60,000 bases of DNA from Zygnema cylindricum (GCA_037447655.1 JBBHKE010002697.1:64001-124000); one strand, 5' to 3'. Counted from the first letter of the stretch, positions 1 to 18,217 are shown. The notes: generated by a model not told the origin, from the letters alone. Program-made: numbers and translations.

Positions 1-1160
1 ATGATCCTCGGTCGATAGGTCGTCGACGACAATCCTCTATGGGTATGTCGCCGTCTACAATCCTCGATCCATTAGTTGCCGTTAATGATTCTCAATCAAT
101 TGTTTGCCACCGACGATCCATGATCGATTGATTGCCATCAAAGATCCACGATCGATTGATCGTTGCCGACAATCCTCAATCGATCAGTCACTGTTGACGA
201 TCCTTCATCGATCGGTCGTCGGCGACGATCCTTGATTGATAGATCACTGCCGTCGATCTTTGATCGATCGGTTGCTATCAACAATCCTCGATCGATAGGT
301 TGTCGTTGACGATCCGTGATCGATTGGTCACCGCCGACGATCCTTGATCGATAGGTCGCCATTGAGAATCCTCGATCGATTGATCGCTCGCCAACGATCA
401 TCGATCGATCGATTGCCGCCAAAATTCATCAATCGATCAATCGCCGGTGACGATCGTTGATCAATCGATCGGCGCCGACGATCCTCGATCGATCGGTCAC
501 CATCGATGATCCTCGATCGATCGGTCGTCGATCCTCGATCGATAGATCAGCGGCAACTATCCTCGATCGATAGATCGGCGGCAACGATCTTCGATCGATC
601 GGTTGCCGTCGATGATCCTCGATCGATCGGTCGCCGTCAACAATCTTTGATTGATCGGTCGCCGTCGATAATCCTCGATCGATAGATCGCCGCAGATGAT
701 CTGCGATCGATATATTACCGCTGATGATCTTCGTTCGATCGGTTCCCACCGACGATCCTCGATCGATCGCTCGCCGGCGACAATCCTCGATCGATTGGTT
801 GCCGCGGACAATCCTCGATCAATCGGTCCCCGCTGATGATCCTCGATCAATCAGTCGCCGTCAACCATCCTCGATCGATCGGTTGCCTTTGACGATTCTC
901 GATCGATCGGTCGCCGCCGACGATCCTCGATCGATTGAGTTGCCGCCAACGATCCTCGATCAATCGGTCACCGCCGACGATCCTTGAACGATAGGTTTGC
1001 TGTGGACAATCCTCTATCGATATATCGCCGCCAACGATCCTTGATCGATAGATTGCCGTCAACGATCCTCGATCAATCTGTCGCCCCCGACGGTTCTCGA
1101 TCGATCGATTGCCGCCGTCTTTCCTCAATCAATCGGTCACCGTTGATGATCCTCGATCCA
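1..1160. repeat. 28-bp GATC-rich tandem satellite
   Basis: About forty diverged copies of a 28-bp unit built around the core CCTCGATCGATCGGTCGCCG. The period was counted directly at 600-700, where successive units align without gaps. Because 28 is not a multiple of 3, all frames repeat every 84 bp, which produces long spurious open frames of Asp/Arg/Ile/Ser-rich peptide on both strands. The array starts before the window and stops just before a truncated LTR. It is non-coding satellite or minisatellite DNA. Confidence 0.9.
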
Positions 1161-1186
1161 ATGGTCGTAGTTGGCTACCATCTATC

Positions 1187-1905
1187 TGCAATTCTGTGTC
1201 CTCCATTGGACGACATAATACAGGAAGCCTATAGATAGTTTTTAACTAACCCACTTCTAGCCACAATCACTGCTGCCCAAGATGGCAAACAACAGTTTGA
1301 CTGCACTTCTGTGTAGCCTGGACTTCCGTGAGTCCGTAGGAAAAAGAATTAGTGAAAACGGCCAACCAGCCGATAAATTATAAGGTGGCAAAGATGTCAA
1401 GTTTATACAAACTCTCAAAGGGAGAGAGGTTACTACCTACCAAATTCTCTAAGTCCTAAACCCCTCTCATAACCCCTATCTATTGACGAACGAACCAATC
1501 AGATGACTTTAGGGTACAGAAAAGTACTACGGCCGGTGTACTTTCTGTATGGCCTGTGTACGGCAAGGCCATTGAGTGGACGCGTGTCCACTTTTAACTC
1601 GTTCTTATGTTCCCCGGAATTCTTGCGACCAAATATTATCCCTCCACGTGGCGCCACGTCATGCCACGTCCACAAACGCCAAAATGACCATTCCGCGATC
1701 TCGGCAGTGATATACGCCGTCGGATTAAATATGTGATTAAATGTCGGCCGTCGAAACACATGTCTAATTTATTTGTTTCGTGCGAGATAATGTTCGCACT
1801 ATATAACACTTGTTCTATGTTTTTTCGTCCATCATTCTGTTAATCAAATTCATGGTCTGAATAGTGTTTAAATAATTATCAAACATAATATATCCTAACG
1901 GAGGA
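1187..1905 (-). mobile_element. Truncated copia LTR (subfamily A), solo remnant
   Basis: The segment begins TGCAATTCTGTGTCCTCCAT and continues colinear with the complete LTR at 45755-46634. Shared blocks include the ACTGCAC...TGTG(T/C)AG motif, GAGTCC...AAAAAGAAT, a minus-strand TATA box (1402-1407) and the GCCACGT/CCGCGATCTCGGCA block. The U3 end, with the hairpin and T-arm-like segment, is missing. No primer site or gag lies beside it, so it is a solo or broken LTR. It sits about 500 bp upstream of the TANGO2-like gene and could affect its promoter; that is inference. The right edge is approximate. Confidence 0.75.
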
Positions 1906-2428
1906 CAAACTACGGCACCAGAGAAATCAGAATCTGTGAAGGGAATGGATTTGTTTTTAGTTTACTGTTTTAAAGTTGTTTATTGTTTTTACAAAACAAA
2001 CAAACAAATAACAAAAAAGTGGAAAACAATATTGATGGCCAAAACAGTTCTTTCATCGGTACGTGGCAGTTATGGCATCTGTGCTGACGAGAAATCTGAA
2101 CTATATGTGTGCTTTGTGACACGTGCTGATTTTGTTCTGGCAGTCTCGAATCAAAACGCTACAGTATCAGACGTCATCGACATATTGTTCCCATACGTGC
2201 ATTCGTACAAACAGATTGTTCAATAAATACATGTGCCGATGCGTTCATTTCGTAGCATGGTCCGCAAATGTACGGCGTTTTGAGGAAAACTCGGACATGT
2301 ATAACCGCCCTGATAGCGATGCACGGTGTCCTGTACCATGGTTTAAGAATCAGCCCATTTACAACAACGTGAACCATGCTGTCCTTTGCCAGTCTTTCTG
2401 CCACCCTTCAAGGTTGCTTGTTCAAGAG
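1906..2428 (+). promoter_or_regulatory. Presumed promoter and 5' UTR of TANGO2-like gene
   Basis: This is the interval between the LTR remnant and the first coding ATG at 2429. It is AT-rich in its first third. I see no convincing TATA box or second gene. The open frames here have no recognisable family and are probably chance. It is called regulatory only because of its position. Confidence 0.3.
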
Positions 2429-7719
<5,291 letters not shown>

Positions 7720-10700
7720 TTCTTCCTTCCCATTGCGACAATTATTTCTACAAATGTTGATTGTTCACAAATTTTGGACTTTTCTGTATAATTTTTTTCA
7801 TTCTTTTGTGCTTTAGTCAAATGTAATGTATATAGGGATATAAATGTGGTCCTAGAGTTGCACGTGGGTTCACAGCACAAGAGAGGAGAAATTAGTGTGT
7901 ATATTATGTGAAATACATGGGTGTAATGTTGAAAATTAACCTTTTCTATGTACATTTTTGATGATTTGTGAGTTTACAATTGACTGATAACTGTTGTCGG
8001 TGTTTTTGGCACACGGTGATTTTTCTTTTGATTGTTTGTTCCAATTTACTTTTCAAGCCTTTTGCCTTCAAAACACGAGACAATTGGTCACATCATGGTA
8101 AGTGCTTTTTTACTAGAAGCGGTGGAAGAGTGTCTTGGTTTAGCAAAGAGATGATACTGTGGAGTTAAATAAAATAAACATCGCTAAAACAAATTTACTT
8201 CTTTAAAGCACCTCTTTTTTTTCATCTTTTGGTGCCTTGTTATATGCTCGGTCGACTTGTGCGGTACTTGTACCGCTCCCACACTAGAACGTGAACTGCC
8301 ATTAGCGTCAATCCTGGGGTAATCATGCCCGCTGACTAGAAAATGCTGTTAACAAATTTCTCTTTCTTAGCACTCTTCATATCCTTTTAAATGGCCGAGA
8401 AACAGCCACGCCCTTGGAAACTGGATCAGAGTTAACAACACTGATTTAACACCCACACTTGCAATCCCTTTACCAAGTGTTCATAGTGCACCCCCTGGCG
8501 ATGCAGAACTGCAGGCCCGTGAGTGCACGCCCGTGGTGGCAGCACCCGCCGCTGGGCTCCAACACTGTCCACGATACTTCATTTCTGCTTATTGCAAGCC
8601 GCCGGTACAAGATATGCGTCAATAACAATGCATGGGCAGGATGGCTTAAATGGCGGTGAAAGACGGTCTAGAACAGTCCAATCTACCTAGACGGTCAAAG
8701 TTTACAGCACTTGCTCCAAATGACTGAGATAGGCATCATAACTACGCTGCATTGGCAGAGGCTTCCGTAGTCAATCCTGGTAGAAACTCATTTTATCAAA
8801 GATGGTCAGTAATGAAGGTGTATGGTTCACTTAGGTAAAATGCTTAGAAATGAATGCATGGAAATAATCAAATGACTTTAAAACGATGGATAGGAACAAA
8901 AAAAAATTTGAGCTTATGGCTGCCCCCTCTTCCATTGTCCAAATCTTCCCATTTGTGTGATCCCTTTATTATTTGACCATCAACCTTCCTCATGCATTGG
9001 TACCTCTTTCCTTTGCCACCGCGTCACACTCGTCACGTCATCAAGGCTGCTGGACCTTTACTCGCCCACTGCTCGTCTCCTGGCCCTTGGGGCTTCTCCT
9101 CCCCCTTTCCCTTCTTGCCTCTTCCCCTCCTTTGCTGAACGGTACACACAATGTCAGTCCTATGGAACCAGGGTGTGACGGGCGATAAGGTGGTCAAAGA
9201 TTGTGCGGCAGTAACTTAACCCTTCTTTTCAACCGTCCAAGTAAGTGGCTCGCTCACATTGCTTCTTTCACCCTCCCTCATGGTTGTCACGTCCCTACTC
9301 CATCCAATGGGGCATTTATGTGTTTGGGTGCCCCCGCTTGGCTCGACTACTTTTGTGACCCAATTTCTTGATTTTTCATATTGGTTCCTCCCACGTGGAC
9401 AACCTCCCTTGCGTTCCTCACCCTAAGTGGAGTTTTGCTATTTTGACAAGGTGTTCCACCCACTGCCCACCTACCTCAATCGCACTTCCCTCCCATCCCT
9501 ACTTTTGCCTCGTCTCTTTCTCGCCAATGATGACTGCCTCATTCCCATCGTCCGCACTCGATTGGGTCGTGGAAATTTTGATCGCGAGTCTGGGCCTGCG
9601 CCCCACATTGAGAAATCTGTGGTCTCTGGGGGGGAGCTGGCTGTAGCGGCACACGGGGCACCTTGGTGCCGTACTGCCTCCGCACTCGCCTCATGTTGCT
9701 TGGCTGAGATGCTCTTGTTTTGCTGCAATCATCTCTCGTGTTCCCCACGTTGTCTTCTCCTTCCACAAACTTATTTTGCCCAGTCCTTTGCACTGATGGG
9801 GGAGAGTTGATTCAAACTCGCGACAGTGTTTCGCGACAGCATTGATTTCTTTTGAACGAGGGTTTCACGTATTATTCCTTCACTACGGTACGGTTTGATA
9901 TTGTTTTATTCAATGGTGCCCGTTGTACTTTTGTGACATTTGATTTGGCAAAGTCTACCTCTGCTACCGTGAGGCTGGTTAGGCGGCTGAAAGGGAGTGT
10001 GAATGTGCACACCGGGATGCTGTGGAGGACTTTGATTTGATGGCTCTCGAGATATTTGGTTGTTTGGGAGTTGCTTTTCACAAGTCCCTCCGAACTTGCG
10101 GTCAGTGTTCTTCGAAGAGGATGGGCCCTTGGAGCTTTCCCGCTTCAGTCAGTCTTCATTTTATGAAAAGCATTTAGCTGGGGCTTTACATTGAGTGAAA
10201 GCATTTATCCTCCTTAGATCACCTGTTGTCGTTGTGGATCATCGATGTGTTCCGAATCGTCTTCATCATGCTTCTTAGAGCCTGGGGGTTTCTTGTAGTG
10301 GTTCTTTCGTAGTTTTTCTTTTCGGTCCACTATTTTGTACTTCGTGTTTATTTTAATGTCTTTTCCTGGCTTGCCCTTGTTTTTGTATTAATATCAAAAG
10401 ACATTGTTTTTCCCCTTTTTTTGCCTCCCCAAGTGTCCGACTTCCCAGTTTTGTTTTCGCCTTTCATTTTGAATTCCCACAAACTCAGATGGTTTCCAAT
10501 GGTGCTTTTTAAACAAAGTCGTACTTTTAAATATGTTGTTAAAAAACATGCCAATTGAAAGGCAAACACCACATAACCACATTGCCTGCTGACAAAAACT
10601 CGATTTGGACAATTGTGATTGTATCACAAAGGCATGGTTATACAATAAAAAAATAGAAAATTATGTTTCTCTTTCTGTACACAACTCTTTTAAGAATGTC

Positions 10701-11023
10701 AAAAACCATCTAAACAAATTATTGTCTTTGCTTAAACAGCTCTTTAAGAATGTCACAAGCTAGGTGAAGAAACTATTCTTTCTTCCATGTAACCAAATTC
10801 TTCTTTTTTCAAGATCGATGACCAGAGTTGTAATCAAAACAAAACCTATTTCTAGCCAAGCCTACCACATCAACAAATCCTTTGTCAATAACTGGTCACA
10901 AACTAGGGCATCTATTTACTGCAAAAATAAAGCGTACACAAGAATTAATGAGCATGGAGCAATAAATAAAGTAAATAATGGAGACTCTAACAAATAATAA
11001 TCAAGACTGTTCTATATGCCACC
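7720..11023. other. Intergenic, no supported gene
   Basis: The first 500 bp are AT-rich and probably hold the 3' UTR of the TANGO2-like gene (AATAAAATAAA near 8167). Between 8950 and 10080 the DNA is CT-rich with short open frames on both strands, the longest 9427-9810 (+). I recognise no domain, splice pattern or transposon motif in them. From 10300 to 10980 it is AT-rich. Confidence 0.4.
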
Positions 11024-13089
11024 CTACCGCCGCCTTTGATCAATGCATGTTCCATTGATACAGGAACAAAACCCGGAGTTGCACGAGTAACACGGAGCCC
11101 CAGGACTATACTGACAAAAGTCAACACAGGTCCTGTTCTGACATCGGCATCCGTCTGTATTGGCCGTGTCACATGACGGACAACTGGTGCCTTCGCTGCC
11201 ATGGAGGCCGGTACAGGTGACCTGCTCCACCAATGTTTGCAAAATGGAAGCGAATGAAATAATAAGAAGCAGAAAACGAAGACGGAGAACAAGAAGTGAA
11301 GGCCAAAAACAGCAAAAGATTACAGTCAGAAAACGACGACACTTCACAGCCCATCACAACATTGTTGTCTTAAACAGAAAAGTGACCAGGCGTCTCTGGT
11401 GATGGAAATAACAACGGAACACAATAAATGGAGCTGCAAATGAATCATGTGCATCACAATCATGATTATAATTATGACAAGAATTACGATCACAATCAGC
11501 AAAATTATGCGCATCATATCTTCTGATCATAGCCATCATAATCATGCACAGTACGCTCCAAGCCATAACGGAACTGCCATAGAACTGCCGTACCTGACAA
11601 AGACCTTTAGCTGAGCAATAGCACCCATGCTTTTTCTTTTTGCAGGAATTGCAGGCGAGTCCCTGGTTCAAAAAAGTGAAGGCACAAAATCCTTGACACA
11701 CACCCTGGTAGCAAACGCAAGAATCTCCATCTTCTTCCTGCGCCCAGTTACACCGTCATTAGGGGGTTTTCTATTTTAAAAATGTTAATGCAACGAGGGT
11801 AAAGAATGAAGAGATCGCACCAATCTTTTGTTTTGGGGAGTTAAACGACTGGTCGAGAAATTTTGCTCCGTGTGAAAAAAGTAAAATCCGCGAACAAACA
11901 CAACAAAACAGAGTAAAAAAAACTTACCGAATCAAAATAATGCCATTTTTTACGATACTCAAACTTCTTACTTAACTAAGAGACATGATACCATGCCTAT
12001 TTCTCGCCTAGCTAGATTGTTTAGCTTGTTATCTTTAGCTCCTTCTTTTCTAGCTTATTTGATTTATTTTCGTATGCATAAAAATTGTTAAATATACCTC
12101 GGTACAGTTACTGCAACCATATCCGTCCCCTCGACCAAAACAAGAGGAGGAGACACAGTTTCCATCTTGACATGTGCATCCCGATCGACTGTCGGCACAA
12201 GTATCGCACTGCAAAAAACCGCAACAGAAAGAACTCATATTTTAGTCATTATTCGTGCTTCAAGCAAAACCGTGACAATTTTTTTTTAGCAAATCAGTAC
12301 TATTTATGTCTCAAGCAAACCTGTAACAGTGGAAATCAGTCCATTTTTGTGTTTTATTAAGCAAAATTGTGAGAAAAAGCATAGCAAATGAATGCTATTG
12401 ATGTCTTATACAAATTGTAACACAGGAAAACCATCCATTTTCAAGTTATTCTAAGCAAATTCGTGTCAAAAAAAATAGCAAATGAGTGCCATTTATGACT
12501 TAGCAAACCGTAAATCAATCAGTTTTCGTGTTTTAAGCAGAGCTGGTTAATAAGTGAATTAACAAATATTTGAATTTTATTAGCCCAAGTACTTTTGCAG
12601 GACGTTTTTGTACTAGCAATTGCAAGAAGCCTGTAAAAGCATGAAAACAATTTGCAGAACGAAAAAGGAAACAGTTCTCCATGTGGGAAGCGGGTAGTCA
12701 GTTACCGTTAGACCGTTGGAATCAGGACAAGTGCAAATGCCGGTGGGTCGTATAGGAGAAAAAATATGTCTGACAGGGGGAGATGGCTTTTTGGGAGGAG
12801 AGGGAGGAGGAGAGAGAGCAGGAGAGGAAAGCTTGTTGGAGGGTGACCGTGGAGGAGGGTTGTTAAATGGTTTTGAAGGGGAGGGAGAGGGAGGACGAGG
12901 AGATAGAGCTGCTTTCCAGCTTTCTGTACCACGTAAAAGGAGTGTTTGAGAGATAGATTTTATTGAGGTAGTGGTTTCTGATAGGGCCAGTGATATTCTA
13001 AGACTAGCCAAAAGAAGAAATATCAAACAAAAACTTGAAACAATGTTCGGTTGTATAAATAGAATGCCACGCTTGTTTTCTAGAGCCAT
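11024..13089 (-). CDS. Secreted Ser-Pro-rich protein with tandem Cys modules (four exons)
   Basis: Minus-strand exons are 13089-12706, 12208-12098, 11737-11594 and 11221-11024 (TAG stop). All junctions are GT-AG and phase 0, giving 278 residues. The start Met was chosen because it is followed within 20 residues by a hydrophobic signal segment (CLIFLLLASL); an in-frame Met lies 47 codons upstream. Residues of roughly 65-115 are rich in SP and PP pairs, as in hydroxyproline-rich cell-wall glycoproteins. The rest is a repeat of about 31 residues with the pattern CxxC-x(4-8)-CxC-x(4)-C-x(3)-C, at least five times (CDTCADSRSGCTC, CSNCTEEDGDSCVC, CNSCKKKKHGCYC, CPSCDTANTDGCRC, CYSCNSGFCSC). I do not recognise the module as a named domain. 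An extracellular matrix or wall protein is inferred. The last acceptor could lie 3 bp further upstream. Confidence 0.75.
12245..12540. repeat. About 100-bp tandem repeat inside intron 1 of the Cys-rich gene
   Basis: Three diverged copies start with AAGCAAAAcCGTGaC-like sequence near 12258, 12354 and 12450, with a partial fourth near 12530. Each also contains ATAGCAAATGAgTGCtATT. Periods are 96-100 bp. The repeat is intronic and non-coding. Confidence 0.7.
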
Positions 13090-15274
13090 TGAGATTAATC
13101 CCAAAAAAAGAAAAAGTTGAGAGATGTCCTCAAGCCGATGTAATTTCCGCGTTAATAATATCTGGCAGCACCAATTTGAAAACTTCTTGTCAGAAAAAAT
13201 GTCGTCATCAGATTTTTTTTTTTTCAACATTCACTTCGTAAGGGAACTAAGTCGGACACTGGAATTGAAGTTGTATATGCCAAATTTTGTGACGCCATTT
13301 TCAAACACTCTCAGTGAATCAAGGCAAAAAAAAAAACGAAAAACGACAAAAAGTCCCGTTTTCTTCAAAAAAAATGGAGCGTGTTTTGAGTCAAGTGTAC
13401 ATTAAAACCACATTCATACTAGTCTATATTTCTGCATAAAATTGCTGCCTGCAGAATTTCACTTTCTGTTTGTAAATTGTTGGCCAAAAAGTTAATGGAT
13501 TTGTTAAGTTTGGCTTTATTTGTGTTGTCAGTTTCAAATAACAGACAAAACAGCTAAAAAAGCAGCTCAATTGCTAGATTATCTCTTTTCCACCCTGATA
13601 CATAATTCATAATCAAAAACAATTGTAAAAAACCAAAACTAGATGCAGTTTCCTTTCTGGCAGCAAAAAGAGAAACGAGGATATTTTACTCTATTAGTGG
13701 GCAATTAGTGTAACAAAAAATCGCTAAGATGTTTCCAGAAACAGCAGAAAAAACACCAGAAACACCAGAAAAAAAAAGGAGTTTTTTCTTACATGACGGA
13801 CATTCTTGGTGCAACAGTTTTTTTATATTCTTCAAAGAAAGTCCAAAATAACATTTCTTTTCAGGCAGATTAGAGATGACGAAAACTAAGGTTATTAAAA
13901 AACTTGTCTCCAAAGACACAATTTTTTTACTTTTATTTGATTTGATAAATTGTTTTGCTGGTAAAAGATTTACTGCACTTCAATATCCTCGGTAAAATCT
14001 AATTTTACTCGCATTTGAAATGATTTTGTTTTGCACCCTCTAGCTGAGGAAAAACGTTTTTTGTCATTTCCTCATTGTTTTGCATAACATACTCGGGCGA
14101 AGTATATTTATGTAATTCATGTACATCGTGACAGTTGTCACAAACATTCGAGTTACTCTCGTTTTAAAATCTATCCCCAAGAATTTTGCAGTAAAAAGTA
14201 CTGACCTGGCCTTCGTAATAATATGAATTCCGGAATTTCCTTAACTCTCTCCCTCGCTCCCTCCCTCCCACTCACTATCGCCCTCTGTCGTCGCTCCTCT
14301 CACAGTTTGGGTTTATATCAATCTCTTTTCTCACTCTCCTCGGCTTAACCTCAGGAAGACTCGAAAGCTTTTCAGGACAAAATAAAATGGAATAATAGAA
14401 GACCGTCGGTGGACAAATGAACAAAAAGTAATTTTCTTTCAAGCAGGAGTGAGAAGAGAAGCGAGGCTGTTAGTAGAAACTGACTGAATGACCACACCAA
14501 GAGCCTATAATTTGTACTACGACTTTGTCTGCTTTGTCTACCGTATTTTGTCTCCTCTGTACTTCGTGCCGGATGGTCTTGGTCCTGATGGCTCATGCGC
14601 ATCGTCAACTCGAACTGCAAATCTGTACCGTTCAATTGTGAACAAACGTACGAGATCTTGTTTTAGCAGTTCGCAGTACTGCGAGACGCAAGTGGATTGA
14701 CTCGATGATTGATGCGTCAAAGATGTTCGTCGCGGTCTTAGGGAGGGCGGTGAACGGTCGTACAAACTAAGATTCTGTCCTGATAAGAAAAGGTACAAAT
14801 ATAGTACAAATAGCTGTACGTTTTCTGGTGGCAATAATCCGCTGGGTGAACCAGTTGGTCCGAAGGTTCGGGGACCACTTTTGTCGGGGAGCTCAACCGG
14901 GGCCGGTAATAGAAGCGCACAGAAATTTGAAATCCACTTTTGTGACCGTTGCATTTCGCCTTTTCCGTGACGTGGCGTGCAGACTTTCTTGCTACTCAGT
15001 TGTTAGCAGAAGACACTACACGTGTTGTATTGTCAACGGCTTTAAAAACGGCTCAAAATGGTACATTGACAGGTGGCTGCTGAACGGCAGTCTTTTGCAA
15101 GCTGGCACACGGCTGCTTCATGTTAGGAGAGGGTCAAATGGTCAACCACACGGTGACCGAGGATCGGGTGCTTTGTCGTTTTTTCGACGAACGTAAGAAA
15201 AGGAGGATGTACACACGAATGTACCCCGGCAAGACAAAAAGAAAATAATCTGACCGTTTGAAGCGAAGAAGTAA
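13090..15274. other. Intergenic, no supported gene
   Basis: The region is AT-rich to about 14200, then has a short CCCTCC-rich patch near 14250 and mixed sequence with many GTAC tetramers. Open frames at 14538-14954 (-) and 14828-15196 (+) overlap each other and show no recognisable family. Confidence 0.35.
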
Positions 15275-16253
15275 GGGTACGTCCCCATGTAATCGGTACT
15301 TTGATAAAGTATTTTGGACTATAGTGAAGATTCGCCGTACTACTTTGAAGAGCGTCCCAATGTGCGAAAATGAAATCGGAACTTTGACATGTGACGATTG
15401 TAGACGTAGGTACAACTTGTGACGATTGTAGACGTAGGTACAACTTGTGACGATTGAAGGCGACTACGAAACTTCCGACGATTAGTGACGCCAACAAAAA
15501 CAGCGACAGTGGTAGACGTCTAGATTTTTGTGAAATTGCAAATGTTTAGGGTTTGGTGACATTGTGACGTCACGCTCACTTGTGACAACGTCGACGTCAC
15601 GGATTCAAGAACTTTCCGCCATGGTTTCCCGATTTCGCTTTTTCTACTTTTCTCACTCGATTTGCCATTAAATAAAAACCTAAAAAAAATCAAAAAATAT
15701 ATTTTTTTAAAGATATTTCATTTTATACCAATATTGTCGTGTCTCATTCTAAAAAGTGTGAGATACAAGCGATAGTGTGAGAGGGAGAGAGGAGAGGCGA
15801 CGACGACGATTTTTTTTGCAAAGGACCCATGAATGCAAGTGGAAGTCCGAGACCCCTGCAATTTTTTTTCCGTACATAGCGCGTGACGGGTACGGAGAAA
15901 AATAGCGAGGACTCTCCCTCGTCCAAAAACTTTACAAATCGTGTGGCGCGTGCGTGGTTCGTTTTTCATTCGCTGTTTGGGCGGTACTTGAACTAAAATC
16001 ACCCCCTCGAGGTGATTTTGGATGAAGTTTTTTTTTGGGCTGGATTCTCTTGCCTAGGGGTCGAAAAGGGGAAAACGCCAAAATGCATTCACATAACGAC
16101 AAACACCCCGTACATCCAAAGTATGAATTAACGTTCACTTTACTTTGGTAAAAATGATTTTCTCGTACGGCTAAAGTTTTTTTCAAAGTTCCCTGACTTT
16201 TTAGGGCAAAAAGACAGAGAAAAGTATGTACTTTAATACATGGGGACGTACCC
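15275..16253. mobile_element. MITE copy 1, 979 bp, TAA target duplication
   Basis: Perfect terminal inverted repeats GGGTACGTCCCCATGTA (15275-15291) and its complement (16237-16253) are flanked on both sides by TAA (15272-15274 and 16254-16256). A 3-bp TAA duplication with a GG-starting inverted repeat fits the PIF/Harbinger superfamily. No transposase is present. An internal 28-bp unit starting GTGACGATTGTAGACGTAGG is tandemly repeated from 15389. A related copy in the opposite orientation lies at 18218. Confidence 0.8.
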
Positions 16254-16371
16254 TAACGTGCGGGTTCTATTGGGGGACAATATATCTAGGGAGTGTAATC
16301 TGCGACACCTCTCAGGACACAGGATATCCTGGCAAAACGACAACACTGCATTACACCTACAGTACATGTAC

Positions 16372-17259
16372 ACCGCGAATCGTTATTAGCGTTAATCACG
16401 CTAAGGGTGAACTTCTATTAGAGGAAAAGTGGGGTTGTTTACTGAACGCCGTACTAGTTCGTACTGATTCGTACCATTTTTTTTTTGTCAAACGAAACAT
16501 TTTATCTCTATGGCTCCAATATTAAAGGCGTAAGTATCAACCGTTGGATGTTTCACTTTTTTAGATTCGCGAAGCAATCGCACACATCGTCCAGTGTGAA
16601 GAGACTCTCCTCGGCGAGGAGAGTTTCTTCACACTGGTCCTGTACCATTGGTACACGTGAAAAGTAAAAAAAATATCCACCACGGGACAGGCGATGAGAA
16701 ACGAACACGTCGTACCATGTGCCTTCCGCCACGGTGTATGCAGGTCGACCGAAATATCCTCGTGACATCCGCTGACCTTCAAAGTTTGCGGCGCCATTTT
16801 GCCATTCTGTTTAGAAAGTTTGATTTTCAATTTCAAAATTAAAATTTGGTCGCAAAATTTTCGTACGAATCATTAACTACCTTCGCTCGTACATATATTG
16901 TGTACAAATTTTCAATTTGAAGAATATTTTTAGATTTTAAGAATCTGAAAACTAGCCTACGTGGCGCCAATCATAATTGAGAAAGGATGTTTACGGGCAC
17001 GACATAATCGAACGCCCTGCTAGTAAACAACAGAAATAGACGTCTCCGCATGTTTACTAGGACCGCCTAATGGAAAACATGCCTAATTTGGCGCCCCTAA
17101 ATTTGTACCCTAATTCTTAAATAGAGTGATTAAAAAAACCCTAAAAACCAAATTAGAGTGACTGATTTCCTGGAAAGTCCCCTAATTCCCAATTAGCGTT
17201 AATCACACTAGTTGTTTTTTAACACTAAATATTTGTTAACGCTAATAGCGATTCGCGGT
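16372..17259. mobile_element. Second inverted-repeat element, about 890 bp
   Basis: ACCGCGAATCGTTATTAGCG at 16372 faces its complement CGCTAATAGCGATTCGCGGT ending at 17259, with one mismatch across about 25 bp. A third, diverged arm (GTGAATCGCTATTAGAGCTA) occurs near 17654. There is no clear target duplication and no coding capacity. It is a foldback or MITE-like element. Confidence 0.6.
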
Positions 17260-17767
17260 TTATTATAATGTTGTGTATCGAGAATTTTTCAGGAAGATAA
17301 GCCCGATTTCCGATATTATCGAAAGGTGAAAGGTACCAATGTATCGCTCTGATACCAACAAAATTATCTCCAATAATTATCGGTTGGAGGGGGTCCGTAA
17401 GAGTACGTAATTCTGTTACGAAAATAATGAGTACGTAGTTATCACTGTCAGTGGGGGGTGAAGGGGTGTGGGTAGGCCGGCTTTTGGGAAAATTTCATAG
17501 ATGTCTCGTTCGTACGGATCTTGATTTTTTTTACAAAATTTCGTTATTTTTTATAGATTTTGAACCTTTCGTAAAATGTGTATACTTTTAGTACGGACTA
17601 AATGTACGAATATAACGAACGGAAATATTCAAATAAAGGGTTGAACGTACATCGTGAATCGCTATTAGAGCTAAACACTATTTTGGGTTCAAGGGCCTAA
17701 CGCCAACAAAAAGTCAAAAACTAACCCTTGTTAATACACCTAACACTAATTTGGATGTAGCAGCGAT

Positions 17768-18173
17768 AGTGTTTGTTCACATATTTGACGCTTGAGCATG
17801 TGAGAACAGGTTCTCGCGATTCTCCCTCGACTTTCTGACTGGGAATCAAATCTAAGTGCGTTTTTTTGTGGCGATGCACTCAATTTCCCGTGTCGACGCC
17901 TTTCCCTAACACTTATTTATGTACGCCTATACAATATAATGAACAATTTTTGTACAATCTCATTCATTTTTTAAACTACACTATTTAAATTTTTAAAAAG
18001 TTGAAAATAGAGCAATTGACGCTAATTAAACAGTACTTATAGTCTGTGTTCACATATTTGACACTTGAACTTGTGAGAACAGGTTTTCGTGATTTTCCTT
18101 CGTCTTTATGACTTGGAATCAAATTTGAGTACGCTTTTCTGTGCGACGCACTCATTTTCCCATGTCCACGCCA
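17768..18173 (+). repeat. Pair of 130-bp direct repeats
   Basis: The segment at about 17768-17907 (TTCACATATTTGACGCTTGA...) is repeated at about 18043-18173 (TTCACATATTTGACACTTGA...) at roughly 85% identity by eye. The offset is about 275 bp. The repeats are non-coding; the intervening sequence is AT-rich. Confidence 0.7.
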
Positions 18174-18217
18174 TTACATTATTGTACTTTATACTTTTAG
18201 TATCGTGGAAGGAATAA

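Noticed and set aside
1-1160. Regularly spaced repeats that could suggest a CRISPR array
   Set aside because: Units are contiguous tandem copies without unique spacers, and the host is eukaryotic.
1-1238. Several overlapping Asp/Arg/Ser-rich open frames on both strands
   Set aside because: They are translations of a 28-bp satellite that happens to lack stops; the peptide period (28 residues) is simply three satellite units.
9427-9810. 127-codon open frame with a possible partner at 9852-10040
   Set aside because: No recognisable family, no splice-consistent extension, and opposite-strand frames of similar length. Left as unannotated.
14538-15196. Overlapping open frames on both strands near the first MITE
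   Set aside because: They overlap each other in antisense, lack any known motif and lie in GTAC-rich, transposon-like DNA.
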